Positions 18,113-28,533 of a stretch of 64,000 nucleotides of DNA are shown here, piece by piece (position 1 is the stretch's first letter; each line of letters opens with the position of its first letter). Under the pieces are notes generated by a model. That model did not search any database, was not told where the DNA came from, and was given only the letters and a program-made list of their open reading frames with translations. Both the position numbers and the translations under genes were made by a program. Where the stretch lies: NCBI GenBank assembly GCA_016929525.1, contig JAFGIP010000029.1, positions 1 to 64,000 of the forward strand, read 5' to 3'. This stretch comes from Bacteroidales bacterium. GTDB lineage: Bacteria; Bacteroidota; Bacteroidia; Bacteroidales; UBA10428.

Positions 18113-18928
18113 ATGTCGGAACATATAAAAGCTAAACGAGTAACTACACATGTTTTGAATGAAATGAAGCTGCGCGGTGAGAAAATCGCCATGCTTACAG
18201 CTTATGATTATTCTATGGCAAGAATTATTGATGGAGCCGGCATTGATGTTATTTTGGTCGGTGATTCCGCTTCGAATGTCATGGCAGGACATGAAACAAC
18301 TGTTCCCATTACGCTGAATGAAATGATCTACCATGCAAGCAGTGTTGTAAGAGGAGTGAAAAGAGCATTGGTGGTTGTCGATCTGCCTTTTGGAACGTAT
18401 CAGGGCAATTCAAAAGAGGCTCTCTCATCGGCTATCAGAATAATGAAAGAAACGGGAGCCCATGCTATCAAGATGGAGGGCGGTCGAGAAATTCAGGAAT
18501 CTGTTACCAGGATACTTTCAGCCGGCATACCGGTTATGGGGCACCTGGGACTTACTCCGCAGTCGATCCATAAATTTGGAACTTATGTTGTCAGGGCACA
18601 GGAAGAAGAAGAAGCAAAAAAGCTCATTGAAGATGCCCATTTGCTGGAGAAAACCGGGGTATTTGGAATTGTATTGGAGAAAATTCCTGCAAAACTTGCC
18701 GAAGAAGTCGCAGGCTCTTTAAAGATACCGGTTATCGGAATTGGTGCAGGCAGCAAAGTTGACGGGCAGGTTCTGGTAATACATGATATGCTGGGAATTA
18801 CACAGGAATTTTCACCCCGGTTTTTAAGGAGGTATCATAATTTAAACCGGGAAATTCATGGTGCTGTAGAGAAATATATAAATGACATAAAAAATGTAGA
18901 TTTTCCGAATGATAAGGAGCAATATTAA
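18113..18928 (+). CDS. panB: 3-methyl-2-oxobutanoate hydroxymethyltransferase (pantothenate synthesis)
   Basis: 271 aa from ATG 18113; an earlier TTG at 18086 would add nine residues without homology. PanB transfers a hydroxymethyl group from methylene-tetrahydrofolate to alpha-ketoisovalerate, giving ketopantoate. Family motifs are clear: [60 protein letters not shown] and IGIGAG. Length matches the (beta/alpha)8 family. The other pan genes are not in the window; a pseudouridine synthase gene follows, as often in Bacteroidota. Confidence 0.97.
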   Translation: MSEHIKAKRVTTHVLNEMKLRGEKIAMLTAYDYSMARIIDGAGIDVILVGDSASNVMAGHETTVPITLNEMIYHASSVVRGVKRALVVVDLPFGTYQGNSKEALSSAIRIMKETGAHAIKMEGGREIQESVTRILSAGIPVMGHLGLTPQSIHKFGTYVVRAQEEEEAKKLIEDAHLLEKTGVFGIVLEKIPAKLAEEVAGSLKIPVIGIGAGSKVDGQVLVIHDMLGITQEFSPRFLRRYHNLNREIHGAVEKYINDIKNVDFPNDKEQY

Positions 18929-18991
18929 TTTTTAGATGTGAGAAGTGAGATATGAGATGTGTTAATAATTAGCTCAAAACAAAAATAAAGC

Positions 18992-19675
18992 TTGACTCAT
19001 AAATTGGAAATTCTATACGAAGATAACCATCTGATTGCGGTTAATAAAACCTGTCACGACCTGGTACAGAAAGATAAGACAGGTGATGATTCACTGATTG
19101 AGAAGATTAAGCAGTATCTTAAAAAGAAGTATAAAAAGCCTGGGAATGTATTTCTCGGTGTTCCACATCGATTGGACAGGCCGGTTTCAGGTGTTGTAAT
19201 TTTTGCAAAGACCAGTAAAGCACTTACCCGCATGAGTAATAAATTCCGTGACGGCGAGATTCAAAAGACATACTGGGCTATTGTAAAACAGCTTCCTGTA
19301 AAAACAGAGGAAACATTAAGCCATTTTATTGTCCGCGATACAAAAAAGAACAAATCATTTTGCTTCGATACGGAAGTTAAGAATTCGAAGCTGGCACAGC
19401 TGCATTACAGGGTTATTGCCAATTCAGAACGTTATCATCTTCTTGAAATAGATCTGATGACAGGGCGCCATCACCAGATAAGGGCTCAACTTTCGTGTAT
19501 CGGCAGCCCTGTTAAAGGTGATTTGAAATACGGATATCCGCGTTCAAACCCCGATGGAGGGATCAGTCTGCATGCATGTAAAATTCAATTTGAACACCCT
19601 GTAACAAAAGAAAATATTACTATTGAAGCTCCCCTGCCCGAATCAGATACGTTTTGGAAATACTTTGATTTGTAA
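18992..19675 (+). CDS. RluA-family RNA pseudouridine synthase
   Basis: 227 aa. The catalytic motif HRLDRPVSG holds the Asp that attacks uridine; LLEIDLMTGRHHQIRAQLS and GDLKYGYP are the family's other landmarks. There is no S4 domain, so it belongs to the shorter RluA/RluC-type group; rRNA or tRNA target unknown. The start is TTG 18992; no ATG gives a better N-terminus, because the beta strand LEILYEDNHLIAVNK has to be kept. Confidence 0.9.
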   Translation: MTHKLEILYEDNHLIAVNKTCHDLVQKDKTGDDSLIEKIKQYLKKKYKKPGNVFLGVPHRLDRPVSGVVIFAKTSKALTRMSNKFRDGEIQKTYWAIVKQLPVKTEETLSHFIVRDTKKNKSFCFDTEVKNSKLAQLHYRVIANSERYHLLEIDLMTGRHHQIRAQLSCIGSPVKGDLKYGYPRSNPDGGISLHACKIQFEHPVTKENITIEAPLPESDTFWKYFDL

Positions 19676-19769
19676 TTGATATCTGCGACATTTGTTGAAA
19701 AGTTGAATTGCTGAACAATAAAACAGATGTCTTGTGAGTATATTTTTGCAATTACAGAGACTTATTGAT

Positions 19770-20771
19770 ATGAGGTACATAACAGTTATTCTTTTATTTA
19801 TTTACACTGCATTAACTGCCCAGGAAAGTAAGATGAGCAGGGAAGAGTATATTGATACTTATAAGGAATTGTCTATGCAGGAAATGAAACGCACAGGAAT
19901 TCCTGCAAGTATTACACTTGCTCAGGGGATACTTGAATCAGGGAACGGTAACAGCAGGCTTGCCAGAAAGGCTAACAATCATTTTGGGATCAAGTGCCAC
20001 GACTGGAAAGGAAAAAGTATTCGACATGACGATGATGCCAGAAGAGAATGCTTCAGAAAGTATAAGTCGGTTGAGGAGTCTTATCAAGATCATTCAGAGT
20101 TTCTGAAGACTCGTGAACGCTATGCTTTTCTTTTTGATTATTCCCCTGACGATTATAAATCCTGGGCGAAAGGATTAAAAAAAGCGGGATACGCAACCAG
20201 TCCCTCTTATGCTGATGCACTCATCAGGATAATTGATGAAAATGAATTATACCAGTATGATGAAGTTGTGATTGCCGGTATGGGTAGGGATGGAATAAAA
20301 AACAGTTTTGAGGACACAGAATATGCAGGTAACAGAAAGGTTATGTATAACAATCGTGTTAAATACGTTTTGGCACGTAAAGGAGACAGTTTTACATCCC
20401 TTGCGGAAGAAATGTATTTGTTCAACTGGCAGCTGCCAAAATATAATGATATAAACGACGTTACAAATCTGACTGACGGACAAAAGATATATATCCAGCC
20501 TAAGCGCAATAAAGCAGAAACAGGTAAGAATATTCATATAGCTAATGAGGGTGAAACCATTATGGAATTATCCCAGATGTATGCCGTTAAAGCTGAAAAG
20601 CTGGCTGCCAGAAATAATTTAACTGTTGATGCTGAACTGGAAAATGGTCAGGAAATTTATTTAAGGAAGAAAAATAAGGATAAAGGAGATAAACTGACAT
20701 TACCTTCGATAGCACTTGAGGAAGAACCTTCTGATGAGGAATTCCAGGTTGAATTTGATCTAGACGATTAG
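19770..20771 (+). CDS. Secreted glucosaminidase with two LysM domains
   Basis: 333 aa from ATG 19770, where the signal peptide MRYITVILLFIYTALTAQ begins. The N-terminal domain (about 25-175) is a peptidoglycan N-acetylglucosaminidase (FlgJ/Mannosyl-glycoprotein endo-beta-N-acetylglucosaminidase family): ASITLAQGILESGNGNSRLA with the catalytic Glu, NNHFGIKC, YKSVEESYQDHS and AGYATSPSYADAL. Two LysM-like repeats follow (about 200-255 and 263-308). It should cut cell-wall glycan in the periplasm or at division sites. The last 12 bases overlap fmt on the other strand. Confidence 0.92.
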   Translation: MRYITVILLFIYTALTAQESKMSREEYIDTYKELSMQEMKRTGIPASITLAQGILESGNGNSRLARKANNHFGIKCHDWKGKSIRHDDDARRECFRKYKSVEESYQDHSEFLKTRERYAFLFDYSPDDYKSWAKGLKKAGYATSPSYADALIRIIDENELYQYDEVVIAGMGRDGIKNSFEDTEYAGNRKVMYNNRVKYVLARKGDSFTSLAEEMYLFNWQLPKYNDINDVTNLTDGQKIYIQPKRNKAETGKNIHIANEGETIMELSQMYAVKAEKLAARNNLTVDAELENGQEIYLRKKNKDKGDKLTLPSIALEEEPSDEEFQVEFDLDD

Positions 20772-21728
20772 ACTTAGTTTATTTACATCCTGAATTCCAC
20801 GAAGAAACTCTTCAGTCGACATCCTTTTTTTACCAGCCTGCTGTAAGATTAGTATTTTTATAAAACCATCGGGAACAGCAATCTGAAGATTTGTTTTACC
20901 GTCAGAAAAAAGTTTACCTGGTGGATAGGTGTGATTTTGTGATTTGAATTTTGATCTGAATATTTTTATGGTGGTAGGATAATCATTAATAATTAAATCT
21001 GTCCATGCAGCGGGAAATGGGCTTAATCCGCGAATGAAGTTGTGAATTGGCTCCCCGTTTTTAGTCCAGTCTATTTTACAATCTTCTTTAAAGATTTTTG
21101 GGGCACTATGAACAGGTTTGTTTAGATCAACTGTTGACTGAGGTGTTGATTTATGGTTTCCATCTGCTATGGCATTAACAGTTTTTACGATAAGTTTTGC
21201 ACCTGATTCCATCAGTATATCATGCAGTTCACCAGCCAGCATATCCGGGGTAATTTCCACCTTAATCTGATCGATAATATTTCCGGCATCAATTTCTTTC
21301 TCAATGAAGAATGTTGTTGCACCCGATTCTTTTTCTCCATTTATAATTGCCCGGTTAATTGGTGCAGCTCCTCTGTAATTTGGCAGCAGTGAAGCGTGCA
21401 GGTTAATTGTACCTTTAGGGGGCATAGACCAGACAACCTCGGGCAGCATCCGGAAAGCTACAACTACCTGCAGGTCGGCATTCAGGTTCTTTAGTTCTTC
21501 AATGAATCGCTGATCTTTCAGATTTGACGGCTGTAATATCGGGGAGATTTCGTTTTTCAATGCGAATTCCTTAACAGGAGAGGGCATGATCTTTTTTCCC
21601 CGGCCAGCAGGTTTATCCGCAGCGGTTATAACACCCACTATTTTATGTTTTGATTTGAGAAGCGCATCGAGCGATGCAACTGCAAACTCGGGGGTGCCCA
21701 TAAATACTATACGAAGCTTTTCCGGCAT
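20760..21728 (-). CDS. fmt: Methionyl-tRNA formyltransferase
   Basis: 322 aa. N-terminal formyltransferase fold (RIVFMGTPEFAVASLDALL) with the active-site region INLHASLLPNYRGAAPINRAI (Asn-His-Asp type) and a C-terminal OB-like domain from about 205. It adds formyl to initiator Met-tRNA. It lies 16 bases downstream of ribBA and is convergent with, and overlaps, the glucosaminidase gene by 12 bases. Confidence 0.97.
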   Translation of the reverse strand: MPEKLRIVFMGTPEFAVASLDALLKSKHKIVGVITAADKPAGRGKKIMPSPVKEFALKNEISPILQPSNLKDQRFIEELKNLNADLQVVVAFRMLPEVVWSMPPKGTINLHASLLPNYRGAAPINRAIINGEKESGATTFFIEKEIDAGNIIDQIKVEITPDMLAGELHDILMESGAKLIVKTVNAIADGNHKSTPQSTVDLNKPVHSAPKIFKEDCKIDWTKNGEPIHNFIRGLSPFPAAWTDLIINDYPTTIKIFRSKFKSQNHTYPPGKLFSDGKTNLQIAVPDGFIKILILQQAGKKRMSTEEFLRGIQDVNKLSLIV

Positions 21729-21744
21729 AAAACGGACATTTTAT

Positions 21745-23001
21745 TTACTCTTTTTTGTTATTCTTTTCCTCTGGGATTAACTCAAGGAAGTGCCCCATTT
21801 TAGATTTTTTTGTTTCCAGGTAGAATTTATTGTGTTTATTCGGAGGTATTACCAGGGGAACATTTTCAACTATTGTAAGACCATATCCTTCAAGACCTGC
21901 AAGTTTAACAGGATTATTTGTCATAAGCCGGATTTTGCCAAGTCCAAGTTCACGGAGTATACTTGCACCAACGCCATAATCACGCTCGTCATCTTTAAAT
22001 CCCAGATCGAGGTTGGCTTCTACTGTATCCCTGCCTTGTTCCTGAAGTTTATAAGCTTTTATTTTATTAAACAGACCAATACCTCTTCCTTCCTGGTTTA
22101 AATACACCAATACTCCTTTGCCTTCCTTTTCTATCAGTCGCATTGCTTCATGAAGCTGCGGTCCGCAATCGCAACGGTAAGAATGAAAAATATCACCGGT
22201 TACACATGATGAATGTACACGAACAAGTACAGGTTCATCTCTGCTGAACTTACCTTTGATCAGTGCCACATGTTCCATATTATTTGATTCCTGTATAAAA
22301 GGAATAAGTTCAAAGTCGCCAAATTCAGTGGGAAGTTTTACTCTTTCGCCACGGATAACAATAATATCTTTATCGAGTTGATAAGCTATCAGACTCTTGA
22401 TAGTAATAATCTTCAGATCATATTCGTTAGCAATGTCAATCAGTTGAGGGAGGCGGGCCATTGAACCATCTTCGTTCATGATTTCCACGAGTACTCCTCC
22501 CGGTTTTAAGCCGGCAAGTCTGGCAAGGTCAACGGCGGCTTCTGTATGTCCGGCTCTGCGTAAAACCCCTTTCCCTTTTGCCTTCAGGGGGAAAATATGC
22601 CCGGGGCGCCCGAGATTCTCTGGTTGAGTTTCAGGATCAACAAGTGCCCTGATAGTTTTAGCGCGGTCACTTGCCGAAATACCGGTGGTACATCCTTTAC
22701 CTAACAGATCAACAGAAACCGTAAATGGGGTTGAGTGCAGTGACGTATTTACAGGCACCATCATCTCGAGTTCAAGTTCCTCGCATCGTTTTTCCAGAAT
22801 GGGAGCACAAATTAATCCACGGCCGTGAGTGGCCATGAAATTTACAATTTCTGGTGTTACAAGTTCAGCTGCACAAATAAAATCACCTTCATTTTCGCGA
22901 TCTTCATCATCGACAACAATTACAATCCTGCCGTTTTTAATATCTTCGATAGCATCTTCAACGCTGTTAAGGCGATTTTTTATATCTGAATTTTCAAACA
23001 T
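21745..23001 (-). CDS. ribBA: Bifunctional riboflavin enzyme: DHBP synthase / GTP cyclohydrolase II
   Basis: 418 aa. The N-terminal half (1-205) is 3,4-dihydroxy-2-butanone-4-phosphate synthase, with the metal-binding motif [11 protein letters not shown] and [15 protein letters not shown]. The C-terminal half (210-405) is GTP cyclohydrolase II, with zinc cysteines in [17 protein letters not shown] and the RGIGL loop. Together they make both precursors of the lumazine step in riboflavin synthesis. No FMN riboswitch is visible upstream. Probably co-transcribed with fmt. Confidence 0.97.
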   Translation of the reverse strand: MFENSDIKNRLNSVEDAIEDIKNGRIVIVVDDEDRENEGDFICAAELVTPEIVNFMATHGRGLICAPILEKRCEELELEMMVPVNTSLHSTPFTVSVDLLGKGCTTGISASDRAKTIRALVDPETQPENLGRPGHIFPLKAKGKGVLRRAGHTEAAVDLARLAGLKPGGVLVEIMNEDGSMARLPQLIDIANEYDLKIITIKSLIAYQLDKDIIVIRGERVKLPTEFGDFELIPFIQESNNMEHVALIKGKFSRDEPVLVRVHSSCVTGDIFHSYRCDCGPQLHEAMRLIEKEGKGVLVYLNQEGRGIGLFNKIKAYKLQEQGRDTVEANLDLGFKDDERDYGVGASILRELGLGKIRLMTNNPVKLAGLEGYGLTIVENVPLVIPPNKHNKFYLETKKSKMGHFLELIPEEKNNKKE

Positions 23002-23135
23002 GAATTTAATTCCTTATGGGAGAACTGTATTTAACATGGCAAAAGTAAGATTGTTATTAAAATTCCCCAAGAATATTTAGCAGTACCTTTTTTACATTAT
23101 GACATATGAAATAATAACTGAAATTATAACTGAAA

Positions 23136-24314
23136 TTATCTGCGACGGGCTTTTTCCCAGACAACTGTTTGTGATCTGTTTAAAAACCTTATAAAACCGG
23201 CCATTTGTGCATAATTCATCATGCAGAGATAATAGGGTAGGTATAGAATTTTTAATCTTAAGCTGAGCTTTTCCATCCAGAAACCAAATATAGAGATGAA
23301 ATAGAAGATACTTTGCAGTATAAGTATTGAATTAAAAAGACCAGAGCTCCACCCCGAGTTGTTACAAATTGCAATATTGATGCACAAAATGGCAGGTAAT
23401 GAGATCGGTACTACCGTCCATCGTAACACTTTATGAGAAATAAATTCAAAACTTAAAAGTCCGTGTTTAAATATATTTAAAAGTGAAGGAATTTTTGCGA
23501 TAGTCTGAAAACCCCCGGTTGCAATTCTGATTTTCCTTTTTAATTCTTCTTTAATATTGAATGAGGGATATTCTGTTGCATAAGCGTTAGGAGTATATTT
23601 TATTTTATATCCTTTTAATGCAATCTTCAATGAATTGACAAAGTCGTCAACGATAAAATCTGTGTCGATAGGAGAAAACAATTCAGTTCTGATCGCATAT
23701 AATTCTCCGGCTGCTCCCAGGGTAGAATAGAACCATGATTCCAGTTTTTTAATAAACGATTCATACTTCCAGTAAATTCCTTCACCGGTTCCGCTTGCAA
23801 GACCACTGGCAGACCGGATAATTCTTTTTTCTCCTGCAACACAACCGACTTTTGGATCTGCAAAATGACTTAAAAGTTCATGAACAGAATTTGAAGCTAA
23901 CATTGCATTGGCATCACAGAATATAACGTAGGGAGTATTAACATGTTGCATAGCTCTGTTTAATGCTGCTGTTTTTCCTTCACGTTCAATGCGGTGTAAA
24001 ACACTGATATTTTTAAAAGTTGCCAGTTTTTCGGGAGTTCCGTCATCTGATCCATCAGTTACCCATAAAACCTTCAGTCTGTCTTTCGGATAATTAATAT
24101 CCCCGGTATTCCTCATTTTCTTCTCAACAATGTCAATCTCATTGTATGCCGCAATCAGCAAAGTAACCTCAGGAAGTAATTCCGGCTTATATGGATATCG
24201 CTTCTCAATTCGAAAGATAAATTTAAATCCGTTTAATAAAAGCAACAATGCCGTATATCCGAAATAAGTATACAATATGATACCAACAAGTATCCAGAAA
24301 ATTGTTATTAACAT
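23136..24314 (-). CDS. Membrane glycosyltransferase, family 2
   Basis: 392 aa. One N-terminal membrane helix (1-25), a GT2 domain (about 45-270) with TLLIAAYNE, WVTDGSDDGTPE, the DxD-type FCDANAML and VVDDFVNS, then three or four C-terminal helices. This is the layout of processive polysaccharide synthases and related transferases. Its start overlaps the end of the GT4 gene by seven bases, so both are translated together and probably act on the same surface glycan. Donor and acceptor are unknown. Confidence 0.9.
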   Translation of the reverse strand: MLITIFWILVGIILYTYFGYTALLLLLNGFKFIFRIEKRYPYKPELLPEVTLLIAAYNEIDIVEKKMRNTGDINYPKDRLKVLWVTDGSDDGTPEKLATFKNISVLHRIEREGKTAALNRAMQHVNTPYVIFCDANAMLASNSVHELLSHFADPKVGCVAGEKRIIRSASGLASGTGEGIYWKYESFIKKLESWFYSTLGAAGELYAIRTELFSPIDTDFIVDDFVNSLKIALKGYKIKYTPNAYATEYPSFNIKEELKRKIRIATGGFQTIAKIPSLLNIFKHGLLSFEFISHKVLRWTVVPISLPAILCINIAICNNSGWSSGLFNSILILQSIFYFISIFGFWMEKLSLRLKILYLPYYLCMMNYAQMAGFIRFLNRSQTVVWEKARRR

Positions 24315-25516
24315 GCTTTATACTTATCGTAAAAATCCAGAAGATCTTTTGATATTGAATTATTATTATATTTCATTTTCACCAGGGCAAATGAATTTCC
24401 TTCAATGTTTGTTAAAAAAATATTGTTTTCCAAGAGTTTTTTTAAGCTTTCATAGAATTCATTGGCATTATTTGCTATTATTCCATGTACACCATTTTGG
24501 ATATCAATACCTTCAGCACCGACAGAAGTAGTTACAATCACTTTTGAACGTGCCATAGCTTCGATTATTTTAACTCTCATTCCGCTTCCGGCAAACAGAG
24601 GAACAATCATAATCTGGTATTTGTCGACGAAATCGCCGGCACTGTCAACCTCACCATGAAAATGTATCTGCGACATTACCAGTTTCTTCGATAACCATCT
24701 CGGAGAATTTCTGCCTGCTACATGAAACCTTACTTCAGGAAATTCCTTATTAATCTTAAGCCAGACATTATCAATAAACCATAATAAACCTTCTTGATTG
24801 GGTATCCAGTCAAGCGATCCGATGTAAAAGAAAGTTTTATTATCTACGTTAGATTTAACATGCTTTAATTGTTCATCGGGGATGCCGGCAGGAGTTACAT
24901 GTGCAGGTTTTGTATTACCCATTGTCTGAAAATGTTCCAGGTCTCTTGAAGTTATTGGTATTAGCAGATCATATTTGTTTATCAGGTTCTTCTCAAGATG
25001 TTCAATTCTTTTTGAAAGGTTCTTTAAATAGATTTTCTTAACGGGATTTTTTGAATAAGTTGCTAAACGTTTCCATATCTCACTTTCCAGATTGTGGGCA
25101 CGATAGGCGATTACAGATTTAGTGTATCTTCTTATAGTTTTAATATGTGGGGTTACATATAGTCCCTCAAGCTGAATTACATCAAATTTATTTGTCTGAA
25201 AAATATCTTCTAATGCTTTATTAAAACCCTTATTGATAAACCGTTTGGCATTATACGGATATTTTGAGAATAAATAATTTAAAAGAAGTTTCAGTAAGCT
25301 GATTTTTATGTTTACAGGTACATAATGCAATTTAATTTTTTCGGATATATTCTCTTCTTCTGTTTTAGTTTCAACACGATGCTTACTTGTGTTCATTGCC
25401 AATATAGTAACATTATGCCCCTTGCTTGCCATCCCATTTGCTAGATTCCAGATTGCTATTGCACCTCCATCCTTTGGCGGGAAGGGCACCTTGTTACATA
25501 TTTGCAATATATTCAT
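24308..25516 (-). CDS. Glycosyltransferase, GT4-like
   Basis: 402 aa with the GT-B layout. The N-terminal domain has KVPFPPKDGGAIAIWNLANGM and VTILAMNT; the C-terminal domain has FFYIGSLDWIPNQEGLLWF, IVPLFAGSGMRVKIIEAMA and VVTTSVGAEGID, the sugar-nucleotide site of the family. Likely a cytoplasmic step of an exopolysaccharide or glycolipid pathway. It is the first gene of a two-gene unit with the GT2 gene. Confidence 0.92.
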   Translation of the reverse strand: MNILQICNKVPFPPKDGGAIAIWNLANGMASKGHNVTILAMNTSKHRVETKTEEENISEKIKLHYVPVNIKISLLKLLLNYLFSKYPYNAKRFINKGFNKALEDIFQTNKFDVIQLEGLYVTPHIKTIRRYTKSVIAYRAHNLESEIWKRLATYSKNPVKKIYLKNLSKRIEHLEKNLINKYDLLIPITSRDLEHFQTMGNTKPAHVTPAGIPDEQLKHVKSNVDNKTFFYIGSLDWIPNQEGLLWFIDNVWLKINKEFPEVRFHVAGRNSPRWLSKKLVMSQIHFHGEVDSAGDFVDKYQIMIVPLFAGSGMRVKIIEAMARSKVIVTTSVGAEGIDIQNGVHGIIANNANEFYESLKKLLENNIFLTNIEGNSFALVKMKYNNNSISKDLLDFYDKYKAC

Positions 25517-25680
25517 ATAGGGTTTAGTTATGCTGGTTTCTGTAATCGATTAATTTAAAGAATTGACGCAGTAAATATATTAACATAAAGAGGTTGTGTT
25601 TTATATATTATGTGTTTCATAATTAACATTTAAGAGTTTCGGTAAAAAACTGATTTTCTTTTATTTCTAAAATATTGGCA

Positions 25681-27768
25681 TTAACCGACATTATCAAATG
25701 TATCTGCTTTTTTTACCATTTGGATAAGATCAGTAGTGAGCTGACTTATATTTTTCATCCTTGCTTTAAGCGATAAAAGCTGTATATAATGCCTTGCTGC
25801 AATCAATATTGTTAATGGCGGAACCAAAAGAAGAACAAGCTTAATGTAAAGTATAGCTTTAAGATCAAGATAGTATTTATAATTAAAATTAGGGAATTCC
25901 GAAAGTTTATTTCTCACTGACAGATTACCATACAAATCAGACATTCTGATACTACGCATAATATTCTTATAGAGCCTGTCTAAAAGCACTATGTTACTAC
26001 TTTCGCGAATACCAACCAGTGAGACCAGGAAACCTGAAAATTTAAGCTGTGTATTTACATCCTCAATTGATTCTTCAACCGAATCATGAAATGAACCAAG
26101 GGTTGCGAGAAGTTTATCATGATTGACCGGTTTAATTCTATTGATTTCCGAATCTTTTTCAATAACATCCAGAACCGTCAGCTTACGAATTCCAAGAAAA
26201 TTCCTTACTGCATTGGCATACAATTCAAAATTTAACATCGAAGAATCGGTTGTAGCTTTATATGTCAGAAATATACCAACCGTAAAAAATAAACCTGATG
26301 CCAACCACATACCCTGGTAATCGGGTAATATACTTTCACGTACAACTTTCTCACCCAATAATGAAATAATATAATAGAAAATGAAAAAGAGTGTTGATAT
26401 CACAAGAGGCAGGCCCAATCCTCCCTTTCTTATAATAGCTCCCAGAGGTGCACCAATTAAAAGAAATACAAAACATGCAAAAGCAATGGTAAATTTTCTG
26501 TGCCATTCAATTTCGAATCGGCGTAACTTCTGAATTTTGATATCCATATTCTGAGAAGAACCGTCTACATAACTTCTTGCCGATCTGGCATAAGATAACG
26601 CAGCATCAAGAATACTCAACTGTTCTTTAAAATTTAGCTTTTCAAAAAGAGACTTATAGATTTCCGGGTCAGTATTCAATTCATCGGTTACTTCTTCGGT
26701 TATTTCAGATTGCGTTTCAGGTTCATTTATTTTTTCGGTAATATTTTTTTTGATTAACTCAGGTGCATGACTTTTATCTGGCCTTACCCAATGCGGGTTA
26801 ATAGCCGATTTCATCATCGAATCACGTTTTTCAATAATATGTTTCTTGGGATTAGGTCTCGTTCGTTTTTTAAAATAATTTCCGTCTAGCAAAGTATGAA
26901 CAAGCAGGTCTTTCTTATCTTCTATTACATTCTTTATTGAATCTTTCATGTGATCAAGCTGATCAAGATTTAACATGGAATAGTGATTCCTGAAAAGATT
27001 TTCATCGGTTCTGGTAAGTGAAAATCCTACAAGTTCGATAACCATCTGCTGTTCGTCGAACTTATCAAATCGGTGCGGATAGGTATTATATCTTTTATTG
27101 CGTCTGTCGCTTTCAATTTCATTATAACTAAATCCATGATATAATGTAAAAATAAGGTTCCTGTTATCACTGGTTACAATCATTTTGCCTGAGTCTGCTA
27201 TAATGACATTTGTATTTCCCCTTGAGGCTGAATGATCATAAATCTTAACATCATAAAGTATATTGGTTTCGGGATCCTTTTTTTCCACGCGCACACTATA
27301 TCCTTCAATACCATTATAAAACGAACCGGGAATTATCTGTATCTCCGGTCGCTGATGTTGCACATCGTAGAGGAGTGATCTCATTTTAAGGTTAGTATAG
27401 GGCAGTATGTCATTAGCAAAAAAGAATGCACCAATGCTAATTCCAATTACAAGGACCATTAATGGTAACATTATGCGCTGAAGTGATATTCCTGACGCTT
27501 TAATAGCGGTGAGTTCATAAAATTCACCCATATTACCAAAAGTCATCAGAGACGACATAAGTATTGAAAGTGGCAGAGCCATCGGTACCAGGCTCGATGA
27601 AGTATACAGCAGAAGTTCTGCAATAACCTTAATTTCTAATCCCTTTCCAACAAGATCATCGATATATCGCCACAGGAACTGCATCAACAAAATGAACAGT
27701 ACGATAAAAAATATCAGTACGAAAGGCCCGATAAAAGATTTTAATACCAGAATATGTAAGCGTCTCAC
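25681..27768 (-). CDS. YjgP/YjgQ (LptF/LptG) family permease
   Basis: 695 aa. N-terminal helices RLHILVLKSFIGPFVLIFFIVLFILLM and the segment SLVPMALPLSILMSSLMTFGNMGE are diagnostic of LptF/LptG, the inner-membrane half of the lipopolysaccharide exporter. A periplasmic domain (about 100-270), a long charged insert (about 285-385) and further membrane helices (from about 420) follow. The C-terminal ~170 residues form an extra region ending in one hydrophobic helix (LVLLLVPPLTILIAARHYI), common in Bacteroidota homologues. Single-gene permeases of this length are usual in the phylum. Confidence 0.93.
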   Translation of the reverse strand: MRRLHILVLKSFIGPFVLIFFIVLFILLMQFLWRYIDDLVGKGLEIKVIAELLLYTSSSLVPMALPLSILMSSLMTFGNMGEFYELTAIKASGISLQRIMLPLMVLVIGISIGAFFFANDILPYTNLKMRSLLYDVQHQRPEIQIIPGSFYNGIEGYSVRVEKKDPETNILYDVKIYDHSASRGNTNVIIADSGKMIVTSDNRNLIFTLYHGFSYNEIESDRRNKRYNTYPHRFDKFDEQQMVIELVGFSLTRTDENLFRNHYSMLNLDQLDHMKDSIKNVIEDKKDLLVHTLLDGNYFKKRTRPNPKKHIIEKRDSMMKSAINPHWVRPDKSHAPELIKKNITEKINEPETQSEITEEVTDELNTDPEIYKSLFEKLNFKEQLSILDAALSYARSARSYVDGSSQNMDIKIQKLRRFEIEWHRKFTIAFACFVFLLIGAPLGAIIRKGGLGLPLVISTLFFIFYYIISLLGEKVVRESILPDYQGMWLASGLFFTVGIFLTYKATTDSSMLNFELYANAVRNFLGIRKLTVLDVIEKDSEINRIKPVNHDKLLATLGSFHDSVEESIEDVNTQLKFSGFLVSLVGIRESSNIVLLDRLYKNIMRSIRMSDLYGNLSVRNKLSEFPNFNYKYYLDLKAILYIKLVLLLVPPLTILIAARHYIQLLSLKARMKNISQLTTDLIQMVKKADTFDNVG

Positions 27769-27845
27769 ATCTGTTAATTTTTATCAGTACAAAGAAATAT
27801 CATCTGTATGAAAGTACGAAAAAATGAGATTTAAATTGCGGTGAA

Positions 27846-28220
27846 TCAGGATCCCAGTACATGTTTTAATTCGGAAATCTGAGAATCCCAAAGGCTGACT
27901 GCATCATCTTCATCATCTTCATCTATTGTATCAGAAATTACAAGGGCAACATCACCAGTTAATTCGTCAACATTGATTCTGAATTCAAAAACGGGTTCTT
28001 CAGGATCATCGATCCATTTAAAACGTATATATTTATTTTCTTTACGGTGCACTAATTCTGCACGTTGTTCGGTGCCTTCCCAAATAAAGAAATAGATATT
28101 TCCTTTCAGGTTAACATCATCAGCAAACCACTCTGCCAGTCCTCCCGGTGTACTCAATCTCGGATACAATACTTTTGGCGATGAATTAAGGGGATATTCT
28201 AAAACGATTTTCTTCTTCAT
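27846..28220 (-). CDS. START-like (AHSA1-type) domain protein
   Basis: 124 aa, one SRPBCC/START-like domain: KIVLEYPLNSSPKVLYPRLSTP, LAEWFADDVN and IRFKWIDDPEEP. These form a lipid- or ligand-binding helix-grip fold. The gene is next to the YjgP/YjgQ permease, a pairing conserved in Bacteroidota. The role is unknown; an acidic loop (DEDDEDD) is notable. Confidence 0.88.
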   Translation of the reverse strand: MKKKIVLEYPLNSSPKVLYPRLSTPGGLAEWFADDVNLKGNIYFFIWEGTEQRAELVHRKENKYIRFKWIDDPEEPVFEFRINVDELTGDVALVISDTIDEDDEDDAVSLWDSQISELKHVLGS

Positions 28221-28404
28221 AGAAAAATTATTTCGGGCATAACAAATACATTGCTATATCCTTTTAATAAAAGTCTGGTTACAGATATCAGGCAACCAAT
28301 GTATTAAAAATTAATTTATCTGTAAAAAAAAATAACAGATCAAGTTTTTAAGGTGCGTGCAAATATAAAAGAATTTAACTTCTAGATCGGCAACTTAAAA
28401 AAAA

Positions 28405-28435
28405 TTGTCATTATTTAAAAAGAAATATATCTTTG
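28405..28435 (+). promoter_or_regulatory. Predicted promoter of the tRNA-Met transcript
   Basis: TATCTTTG (28428-28435) fits TAnnTTTG and a TTG (28405-28407) lies 20 bases upstream, the form of strong Bacteroidota stable-RNA promoters. The start would be near 28442, about 260 bases before the intact tRNA, so the transcript would also hold two hairpins and an interrupted tRNA copy. Confidence 0.6.
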
Positions 28436-28446
28436 CATCCGTTTTT

Positions 28447-28527
28447 ATCCACCGTAGCTATGAACATTATGAATAGCGAAGGTGGATTTTATTAATTAGA
28501 TACCGCCTGCGCATGAAGCTATGGCGG
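28447..28527. repeat. Two palindromic units upstream of tRNA-Met
   Basis: Unit 1 (28447-28487): ATCCACC / GGTGGAT with inner GCTAT / ATAGC. Unit 2 (28503-28527): CCGCC / GGCGG around TGCGCATGAAGCTAT. Both have the look of one REP-type family (outer G/C arms, inner AGCTAT). They sit within the predicted tRNA-Met leader. Confidence 0.65.
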
Positions 28528-28533
28528 ACAAAG